31,442 bases of DNA from Anaerolineae bacterium (GTDB taxonomy: Bacteria > Chloroflexota > Anaerolineae > JAAYZQ01). The stretch lies in assembly GCA_016929795.1 (NCBI GenBank), contig JAFGIA010000063.1, positions 1 to 31,442 on the forward strand. Reading direction: 5' to 3'. This document shows, piece after piece, positions 24,303 to 30,753 of this stretch. A model generated the notes under the pieces. It searched no databases. It saw only the letters and a list, made by a program, of their open reading frames with translations, and was not told the DNA's origin. The translations under genes were made by a program, and so were the position numbers. The stretch's first letter is position 1. Each line of letters begins with the position of its first letter.

Positions 24303-25586
24303 ATGACTAACGAGATTCAGTTCGACGCGTTGCCGCCGCCCAAAATGGCGGCCAAGATGGAAGATGTCGGCATCGCCAAGTCAAAGCTCAAGGCGCCGAC
24401 CATGTTTGCGCTGGCGATCCTGGCTGGCGCCTTCATCGGTACCGGCGCCATCTTTGCCACGACGGTAACGACCGGCCTGGCGGCGGCCGGCGTCGGATTC
24501 GGCATCATCAAGCTGCTGGGGGGCCTGGTCTTTTGCCTTGGCCTCATCGCTGTGGTTGTGGCCGGGGCCGAGCTCTTTACCGGCAACAACCTGATCATCA
24601 TGGCCTTTGCCAGCGGGCGTGTCGGCCTTCCTGCCCTGTTGCGCAACTGGGTCATTGTCTACGCTGGCAACCTTGTTGGGTCGCTGCTGACCGTCATCGT
24701 CATGTACCTGAGCAAGCAGTGGACCTTTTCCGGAGGCGCTCTGGGTGCCAATGCGCTCGCCATTGCCAACGGCAAGTGTGGACTCGATTTCATCCAGGCC
24801 ATTGCCCTGGGCATCATGTGCAACGCCCTGGTCTGCCTGGCTGTGTGGCTGTGCGCGTCGGCGCGATCCACCACCGACAAGATCCTGTCCATCGTCTTCC
24901 CCATCACCGCCTTTGTCGCTGCCGGCTTTGAGCACTCGGTGGCCAACATGTACTTCATCCCCATGGGCCTGTTCATCAAGGACTTTGCTCCGCAGACCTT
25001 CTGGGATGCGATCGGCCAGACGGCGGCGAATTACGGAAACCTCACCTGGGGGGCTTTTTTCCTGAAAAACCTGCTGCCGGTAACGATTGGCAACATCATC
25101 GGTGGGGCCGGATTCGTCGGCCTCGTCTACTGGTTCGTCTACCAGCGCCCGCAGCGGGTAGCTGAAGTCAAGCCCGCTGCCGCGCCGGCCATCCTGGTCG
25201 TCGACGACGATCCCGATTTTGTCCAGATCACGCGCACCATCCTGCTGAAGGAAGGCTACGGCGTGTCGACGGCGAGCAACGGCGCCCAGGCCTGGGAAGC
25301 GATGATGAAAACCAAGCCAGACGTGGTCCTGCTCGACGTAATGATGTCCACGACACTCGAAGGCGTCGACTTGTCGCGCAAGATGGCGGCCGAGCCCAAG
25401 CTGAAAGATGTGCCCATCATCATGATCTCTTCGATCGACAGCACCTTCCACGCCGACAAGCTGCCCGACAACCTCCACATCCCCATCGACGCCTGGATCA
25501 GCAAGCCGGTGGACCCGGATCACCTTCTGCGGACGGTGCGGCGCTTTGTGCCTGGACGCGCCGGCGCCGCAGCGGCAGCCAAATAG
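24303..25586 (+). CDS. focA: Formate/nitrite transporter (FocA/FdhC family) fused to a REC domain
   Basis: This 427-aa protein starts with a full-length FNT channel (about residues 1-285) of six hydrophobic helices. Family hallmarks are AGAELFTGNNLI near residue 95, a central Asn-rich NGKCGLDFI loop, and GFEHSVANMYFIP near 205, with the His that gates proton relay in FocA. After YQRPQR, a complete REC domain (about 296-415) follows, with DDDPDF, phosphoacceptor Asp345 in LLDVMM, MISSI, and the WISKPVD Lys. FNT proteins normally end shortly after the last helix, so the REC may gate the pentameric channel. The ATG follows AGGAGG closely. It directly follows fdhA, which points to formate rather than nitrite as cargo. 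Confidence 0.92.
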   Translation: MTNEIQFDALPPPKMAAKMEDVGIAKSKLKAPTMFALAILAGAFIGTGAIFATTVTTGLAAAGVGFGIIKLLGGLVFCLGLIAVVVAGAELFTGNNLIIMAFASGRVGLPALLRNWVIVYAGNLVGSLLTVIVMYLSKQWTFSGGALGANALAIANGKCGLDFIQAIALGIMCNALVCLAVWLCASARSTTDKILSIVFPITAFVAAGFEHSVANMYFIPMGLFIKDFAPQTFWDAIGQTAANYGNLTWGAFFLKNLLPVTIGNIIGGAGFVGLVYWFVYQRPQRVAEVKPAAAPAILVVDDDPDFVQITRTILLKEGYGVSTASNGAQAWEAMMKTKPDVVLLDVMMSTTLEGVDLSRKMAAEPKLKDVPIIMISSIDSTFHADKLPDNLHIPIDAWISKPVDPDHLLRTVRRFVPGRAGAAAAAK

Positions 25587-25609
25587 AGCAGCCGCTGAAT
25601 CATCGTCTC

Positions 25610-25654
25610 CTACTCCCTGGCACGGCCAGCCGCCGCGGCTTTGCCAGGGAGTAG
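25610..25654 (+). promoter_or_regulatory. Long hairpin before the REC-kinase gene
   Basis: CTACTCCCTGGCA (25610-25622) pairs perfectly with TGCCAGGGAGTAG (25642-25654), with an inner AGCCG/CGGCT stem (25628-25632 and 25636-25640). The 3' arm contains AGGGAG, the only SD-like sequence near the REC-kinase ATG. There is no T run. It could terminate or process the operon message, or limit translation of the kinase. Confidence 0.65.
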
Positions 25655-25670
25655 TAATTCACTGCACGAC

Positions 25671-26837
25671 ATGGCAGATAGCAGCACAAGCGACATCCGC
25701 ATCCTGGTCATTGACGACGAGATGGGCCTGCGCGAGGGATGCCGGCGTGTGCTCAAGCGCTACGGTTATGCTGTCGACGTCGCAGCGACCGGGCGTGAGG
25801 GGCTGGCCCAAGTCCGTGACGGGGATTTTGCCATCGCACTCGTCGACGTGATGATGCCCGACATGGGCGGGCTTGAGTTGTTGCACGTCATCCACGAGCA
25901 CAACCCCGACATTGTGTGCATCATCATCACCGGCTATGCGACGGTGGAGCTGGCCGTGGAGGCGATGAAGCACGGTGCCTACGACTTTATCGCCAAGCCC
26001 TTCTCTGATGACAACCTGCTGCTCGCCGTCAACAAGGCGGTAGAGAAACGCCGGCTCGAGCAGGAGGCACGCCGCCTGCAGCGCATTGAGCAAGAGGCAC
26101 GGCAGTTGGCCATGGAAAAGGCGCTGCTGGAGGAGCTCGACCGGATCAAGAGCACGTTTATGCGCAAGGTGGCGCACGAGCTGCGAGCGCCGATCGCGGC
26201 CATTGAAAGCCTGATGTACGCCATCCTCGATGGATACGGCTCACCCGAGATCCAACGCGTGATGCAGCAGCGCGCTGCCGCACGCGCGATCGATCTGCTT
26301 GCCCTCGTCGACGATCTGTTGAATCTATCGCGACTCAAAGATGTCAAGCTCGCTGCGCGCAGGCAAGAGGTGCGCGTGCAAAAGGTGCTCGACGAGGTGC
26401 TGAGCTTGCACGCGCCAGAGGCGGAAAGGAAGCAGATCAGGCTCGACGTCGATTGCCACGACTGCCCGCCGGTGCTCGCCGATCCAGCCCACATCCAGCA
26501 GTTGTGGACGAATCTGATCAGCAACGCCATCAAGTACACGCCTGACGGCGGCCGTGTCGCGGTGAGCCTGTATCAGGCGGAGGGGCCCGTAGCCCAAGCC
26601 GGCGTGCTCGTCGGTAGGGTGAAGGATACGGGCATCGGCATCGCACCAGAGGATGTCCCGCGCCTGTTCGAAGAGTTCTACCGGACGGATCAGGCAAAAG
26701 CCTTCACCCCCCAGGGCACGGGACTTGGGCTGTCGATCGTGAAACAGGTTGTCGAGGAATATGGCGGCGAGATCCAGGTCGAGTCGGAACTGGGCCAGGG
26801 GAGCGAGTTTGTCTTTCGGCTGCCGCTGGCGGGCTAG
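25671..26837 (+). CDS. Hybrid REC-histidine kinase
   Basis: This 388-aa soluble protein has an N-terminal REC domain (1-120; phosphoacceptor Asp59 in LVDVMMPDMGG, Lys in FIAKPF), a coiled-coil linker rich in Arg/Glu/Leu, a HisKA domain with His169 in KVAHELRAP, and a HATPase_c domain with N-box NLISNAIKY, G1 DTGIGI, F-box and G2 GTGLGLSI. It has no membrane segment. The order REC-kinase suggests that another kinase or phosphorelay acts through it. It is the last gene of the redox locus and is convergent, with overlapping stop codons, with the membrane kinase. ATG 25671 has no SD close by, in line with the hairpin upstream. Confidence 0.92.
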   Translation: MADSSTSDIRILVIDDEMGLREGCRRVLKRYGYAVDVAATGREGLAQVRDGDFAIALVDVMMPDMGGLELLHVIHEHNPDIVCIIITGYATVELAVEAMKHGAYDFIAKPFSDDNLLLAVNKAVEKRRLEQEARRLQRIEQEARQLAMEKALLEELDRIKSTFMRKVAHELRAPIAAIESLMYAILDGYGSPEIQRVMQQRAAARAIDLLALVDDLLNLSRLKDVKLAARRQEVRVQKVLDEVLSLHAPEAERKQIRLDVDCHDCPPVLADPAHIQQLWTNLISNAIKYTPDGGRVAVSLYQAEGPVAQAGVLVGRVKDTGIGIAPEDVPRLFEEFYRTDQAKAFTPQGTGLGLSIVKQVVEEYGGEIQVESELGQGSEFVFRLPLAG

Positions 26838-28867
26838 ATCGTGCCAAACACGCTCGGCGGGCTGGCTGCCCCAACCGGCTTGAATGGGAGCGTGATGGTG
26901 AAAGCGGTTCCCTGACCTTCTTCGCTCTGGATCTGGATCTGTCCCCCGTGCATCTTGACGATGCCATAGACGATGGCCAGGCCAAGTCCAGTCCCACTGC
27001 CGACCGGCTTGGTGGTGAAAAAGGGAGTGAAAAGCTTGGCGCGGTTCTCTTCCGAGATGCCCCGCCCGGTGTCGGACACGGACAGGCGCACCCCCTGGCC
27101 GAGTGGTGCCAACTCGGTACGGAGGGTCAACCTGCCACCCACTGTGTGCTCCATCGCCTCGACGGCGTTCTCCGCCAGGTTTGTCAGGACCTGCTCCAAC
27201 TGCAAGGGATCGGCGTGGATGACTGGCACTTCCGGATCGAGATCGAGCACGATCTCGACAGCCTGGAATCCAACTTGCTGTTGCCATTTGGATACGAGGT
27301 CGCGGAGCAGGTGGTTGAGATTGGTGGGGCGTGCCAGTACCTCGTTTTGGCGCGCAAAGTCGAGTAGGTTGCGCACGATGATTTTGCAGCGGTTGGTCTC
27401 GCCGATCACCATCTGCAGGTCCTCTCGATGGGGGTCGTCTTCCGGGATCTCTTTGTAGACAATGTTGGAGTAGAGCAGGATGGTGCCGAGTGGGTTGTTC
27501 AGTTCGTGCGCCACACCGGCGGCAAGCTGGCCTGTCGAGGCCAGCTTTTCCTTGTGCAGCAGCTCTTGCTGTGTCTCTTGCAGCGTTTCAGCCATGTTGT
27601 TCAAAGTGCGCATCAGTTTCTGCTGCGCCTCTTGCAGGGCTTCAATCATGCTGTTGAACGTCCGGCCCAAGAGGGCCAGCTCACCCCGGCCGTATGGCTT
27701 GACCCGCGCGCCAAGATCACCACGCGCCACGCGGCGGTTCGCCTCCACCAGCTCGGCGACCGGCCGGATGATGACCCGGGCAACAGGCACGGCGACAATT
27801 CCGGCAAGCAGGATCGACACCAGGGCGATGATCAGCACCCGGTTGGTGACATCCTGGACGAGAGCCCGGAAGGCGGACTCGCGGGCGCCTACATACAGAC
27901 TGCCCACCACCTGGCCCCTGTAGTCGCGTAGGGGCTCGTAGCGGGTGATGAACCACTCGTTCACGACGTAGGCGCGCCCCACGTAATCACGGCCTTGTTG
28001 TAGCACCGTTTCGAACACATCCTGCGACACGCGCGTGCCCACCGCGCGGTTGCCCTCTGCGGTCGTCACATTCGTCGAAACGCGCAGGTCGCCGAAAAAG
28101 ATCGTGACCGTGTCGACACCGGCGACCTCTTTGATACGATCGACCAGGGTAAAGTCGTTGTTCAGCAGGTGGGCTGACAGGACGACACCGGTCACGCCGC
28201 CATCCATCCCGACGAGGGGGTGGGCCCCTATCAGCGCCAGGCCTGCGGTCCCCTCGCGTGGATCGAACGGGGCCGGGGCTGCGCGACTCGTATCGACGAG
28301 GGGGGTGAGGGCCTGCCCATCCAGGCCAGCCTGGGCCAGAGCCTCCACGGGGAGGATCTCTGTCGCAGCCTGGGGTTGGCCGCTACGCAACGCTTCCTGA
28401 ACAATCGGTAGGTCGCCGAGGTAACCCAAAGAGATCATGGGCAGCAGCTCGTTCTGTGCAGATACCACCCGCCCAACCACGAGGTTGCCGTCGGCGTCGA
28501 GCACGGCGATCAGGTGAGTGCCCCCCAGGGCCAGGACCGTGATTTTGTTGGTGATCTGTTGGTCGATCAACGCCTGCGCTTCAGGCTGGCCCGAGATGGC
28601 ACCAGCGAGGCCCTGGCTGACCCATGGATCGAGCGCCAGCCGGTAGCTGATGGCAGCTACCTCGTCGAGCTTGAGCTGGTAGAATGCGTTGGCCAGGTCC
28701 ATGTCGCGCGCTACCAGGTCCGCCTCGGCCGTTTCCAGGTAGTCACGTACGACCTGCGAGACGGCGAGTGCATTGAGGCCGACGGTCAGTGCCGCGACAA
28801 AGGAAAAGGACGCGACCAACACATAGTGCAGGCGCCCACCCAAAAGCCAGGAGAGAAGACGTTTCAC
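26834..28867 (-). CDS. Membrane sensor histidine kinase with Cache-like domain
   Basis: This 677-aa protein has a transmembrane helix near residues 12-38, an extracytoplasmic sensing region of about 290 residues resembling a double-Cache fold (LIAVLDADGNLVVGRVV, GGVTGVVLSAHLL, YRGQVVGSLYVG), a second helix (VLIIALVSILLAGIVAVPVA), HAMP, a coiled coil, HisKA with His in GVAHELNNPLGT, and HATPase (NLAENAVEAM, DTGRGI, GTGLGLAIVYG). The GTG at 28867 was chosen because a consensus promoter lies upstream (28963-28935) and AGGGA lies 13 bases from it; the more upstream ATG at 29014 is outside the transcript. It is placed to signal to the REC proteins of the locus, though no direct link is shown. Confidence 0.9.
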   Translation of the reverse strand: MKRLLSWLLGGRLHYVLVASFSFVAALTVGLNALAVSQVVRDYLETAEADLVARDMDLANAFYQLKLDEVAAISYRLALDPWVSQGLAGAISGQPEAQALIDQQITNKITVLALGGTHLIAVLDADGNLVVGRVVSAQNELLPMISLGYLGDLPIVQEALRSGQPQAATEILPVEALAQAGLDGQALTPLVDTSRAAPAPFDPREGTAGLALIGAHPLVGMDGGVTGVVLSAHLLNNDFTLVDRIKEVAGVDTVTIFFGDLRVSTNVTTAEGNRAVGTRVSQDVFETVLQQGRDYVGRAYVVNEWFITRYEPLRDYRGQVVGSLYVGARESAFRALVQDVTNRVLIIALVSILLAGIVAVPVARVIIRPVAELVEANRRVARGDLGARVKPYGRGELALLGRTFNSMIEALQEAQQKLMRTLNNMAETLQETQQELLHKEKLASTGQLAAGVAHELNNPLGTILLYSNIVYKEIPEDDPHREDLQMVIGETNRCKIIVRNLLDFARQNEVLARPTNLNHLLRDLVSKWQQQVGFQAVEIVLDLDPEVPVIHADPLQLEQVLTNLAENAVEAMEHTVGGRLTLRTELAPLGQGVRLSVSDTGRGISEENRAKLFTPFFTTKPVGSGTGLGLAIVYGIVKMHGGQIQIQSEEGQGTAFTITLPFKPVGAASPPSVFGTI

Positions 28868-28934
28868 TTTGGCGATCCCTTTGCCCCTTTGCGCATTTCC
28901 ATCGAGCCCGCCCCGGCAGCCGATGCAGGATTTG

Positions 28935-28963
28935 ACTATAGCACGGGCGGTACTGGCTGTCAA
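28935..28963 (-). promoter_or_regulatory. Promoter of the membrane sensor kinase
   Basis: On the minus strand, TTGACA (28963-28958) and TATAGT (28940-28935) are separated by 17 bases. The leader to the GTG at 28867 is about 60 bases. The promoter is divergent from that of the hdrC operon, 38 bases away. Confidence 0.85.
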
Positions 28964-29000
28964 ATGTATTTCGGCCGCAAGCCAAGAACAAATGCCCTTA

Positions 29001-29029
29001 TTGACAAAGATCATGTCCTATTCTATAAT
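29001..29029 (+). promoter_or_regulatory. Perfect consensus promoter of the hdrC-hdrB-hdrA operon
   Basis: TTGACA (29001-29006), 17 bases, TATAAT (29024-29029). A second TATAAT is at 29037-29042. This is the best promoter in the window and implies strong basal transcription or tight repression. Confidence 0.92.
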
Positions 29030-29114
29030 AGCCCGGTATAATGGTCTTGTCGCCTTTAATAGGATGAGCCGTCACAACAGAATGAGCCAGAGGGATGCAC
29101 CTCATAGGATCACC

Positions 29115-29151
29115 GTGGGCAAAACACGAGAGCCCACCCTGCGCAGTGGGC
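29115..29151 (+). promoter_or_regulatory. Possible switch in the hdrC leader
   Basis: GTGGGC (29115-29120), GCCCAC (29132-29137) and GTGGGC (29146-29151) allow either of two exclusive hairpins that share the middle segment. The 160-base leader ends at AGGGGGAAC before ATG 29207. The stems are short, so a regulatory role is speculative. Confidence 0.35.
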
Positions 29152-29206
29152 ACTTGCTGTTGGCCGCCGCCTTTGGGGGTCGGCTACGAGTAAGTGAAGG
29201 GGGAAC

Positions 29207-29800
29207 ATGTTCGAATACGAAGCGATCCGTCCCAGGTACGAGACCTCGCCCGAGGTGGCCAAGATCGTGGAGGCGGTCTCGGTGTGTTATCAATGCGGCA
29301 CGTGCAGTGGGTCCTGCCCAGTCGCTCCTGCCGGTGGCATGGACTATACGCCCCGCACGATCATGCGCCTTATCCAGGCCGGCATGGAGGACGAGGTCCT
29401 TTCCAGCCAGACGGTGTGGACGTGCGCGGCGTGCTACTCGTGTGCGGTGCGTTGTCCACGCGGCATCGACATCACCGACGTGATGGTGCGCCTGCGCAAC
29501 CTGGCGTTGATTCGAGGCTTCCCGGCCAAAACGGGGGTCGCCCGGAGGGGGCGCATCTACAACGTCGATTTCATGCGCATCGTGCGCCGCTTTGGACGAA
29601 TTTATGAGCTGGAGCTGGTGCTGCGCTACCATCTCAAAACCAACCCCTTTAACCTGTTGGGCATGGCGCCGGTTGGGCTCAAGATGTTTCTCAAGCACAA
29701 GCTACGCCTGCTGCCTGAACCAGTGGAGGATCGGGCCGAGATCAAGGGCATGTTCTACCGGCTCGAGTCTGACCAGGCGCGAAAGGGGCGCCAGGAATGA
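29207..29800 (+). CDS. hdrC: HdrC, heterodisulfide reductase iron-sulfur subunit
   Basis: This 197-aa protein has the two HdrC ferredoxin motifs CYQCGTCSGSCP near residue 27 and CAACYSCAVRCPRG near 72. It is closely related to the N-terminal part of the HdrCB fusion at 17694 (same CYQCGTCS start and CPRGI). It passes electrons from HdrA to HdrB. ATG 29207 follows GGGGG; hdrB overlaps its stop by four bases, so this is the separate-subunit version of the complex. Its basic C-terminal tail is longer than that of the fused copy. Confidence 0.93.
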   Translation: MFEYEAIRPRYETSPEVAKIVEAVSVCYQCGTCSGSCPVAPAGGMDYTPRTIMRLIQAGMEDEVLSSQTVWTCAACYSCAVRCPRGIDITDVMVRLRNLALIRGFPAKTGVARRGRIYNVDFMRIVRRFGRIYELELVLRYHLKTNPFNLLGMAPVGLKMFLKHKLRLLPEPVEDRAEIKGMFYRLESDQARKGRQE

Positions 29801-30726
29801 AATACGCCTATTTCCCCGGGTGCAGTCAAGAGTCCACGGCCGAAGAGTACAACCGCTCCCTGCAGGCAGTCGCGCGCCGGTTGGAGGCGATGGATCTGCT
29901 CGAGATTCCCGATTGGAACTGCTGCGGCGCGACGCCGGCCGCTGCCATCGTCAACCCGATGCTCCCCCACAGCCTGGCTGCGCGCAACCTGTCGATCGCC
30001 AAAGAGATGGGCATGGATCAGATCGTGGCCCCCTGCGCTGCCTGCTACAAGAATATGCGCAAGGCCAGCCACGATCTGAACCATCACGCAGAGCTACGCG
30101 CCCAGGCGAAGGGCGCGCTCGCCAACCGGGAGTTGGACCGCGTGCCGGAGGTGCGCCACCCACTGGACGTGATTGTGAACGATGTGGGCGTGGATAACAT
30201 CCCCGTAGAGAAGCCGCTGCGCGGGCTCAAGATCGCGTGTTACTATGGCTGCCTGCTCACGCGTCCGTCGGGCGGGTTCGATGACCCAGAGTACCCCACG
30301 GCCATGGACGAGCTGATGGAAAGGCTCGGCGCCGAGTCGGTGTTCTGGCCTTACAAGACCAAGTGCTGCGGCGGCGGCATCTATATGTTCCACGAGAATG
30401 TCAGTTTTAACATGTCGGCCGACGTGCTGGTGCACGCCAAGGCGGTGGGCGCCAATGCCGTCGCCGTGGCGTGTCCCTTCTGCCAGCTCCTGCTCGACCT
30501 CTACCAGGACAAGCTGGCACAGATCCGCAACACGACGTTTGACCTGCCGATCATCTTTTTTACCCAGTTGATGGGGCTGGCGATGGGGCTCGACCGCGCC
30601 GACCTGGGACTGGAAAAGCTGGTCGTGTCGCCCTTCCCGCTCCTGGCACGCACGGTGGAGGCAGAGGGTGAGGAAGAAAAGGCGAAAGCGCGTCCATCCA
30701 AGCTCAAAAAGTGGGGTGAAGCGTAA
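29797..30726 (+). CDS. hdrB: HdrB, heterodisulfide reductase catalytic subunit
   Basis: This 309-aa protein has two CCG domains: PGCSQEST, NCCGATPA and CAACYKN in the first, and CYYGCLLTRP, KCCGGGIYM and CPFCQLLL in the second. These bind the two non-cubane [4Fe-4S] clusters that break the disulfide in HdrB. The last 30 residues are a Glu/Lys-rich tail. The start overlaps the hdrC stop. It has a shorter, more methanogen-like layout than the HdrCB fusion. The natural substrate in this organism is unknown, as bacteria lack CoM-S-S-CoB. Confidence 0.93.
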   Translation: MKYAYFPGCSQESTAEEYNRSLQAVARRLEAMDLLEIPDWNCCGATPAAAIVNPMLPHSLAARNLSIAKEMGMDQIVAPCAACYKNMRKASHDLNHHAELRAQAKGALANRELDRVPEVRHPLDVIVNDVGVDNIPVEKPLRGLKIACYYGCLLTRPSGGFDDPEYPTAMDELMERLGAESVFWPYKTKCCGGGIYMFHENVSFNMSADVLVHAKAVGANAVAVACPFCQLLLDLYQDKLAQIRNTTFDLPIIFFTQLMGLAMGLDRADLGLEKLVVSPFPLLARTVEAEGEEEKAKARPSKLKKWGEA

Positions 30727-30753
30727 CATGGTGCTAGAATCGAGGAAGCGCTT

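Noticed and set aside
13302..25586. Direct assignment as a sulfur-oxidising sHdr cluster
   Set aside because: The carrier and ligase fit, but MvhD, FdhA and selenocysteine HdrA indicate a formate-linked anaerobic complex; no sulfur-transfer genes (rhd, tusA, dsrE) are in the window.
28868..29014. N-terminal extension of the membrane kinase to ATG 29014
   Set aside because: A consensus minus-strand promoter at 28963-28935 lies inside it, and GTG 28867 has a ribosome site and begins just before the first membrane helix.
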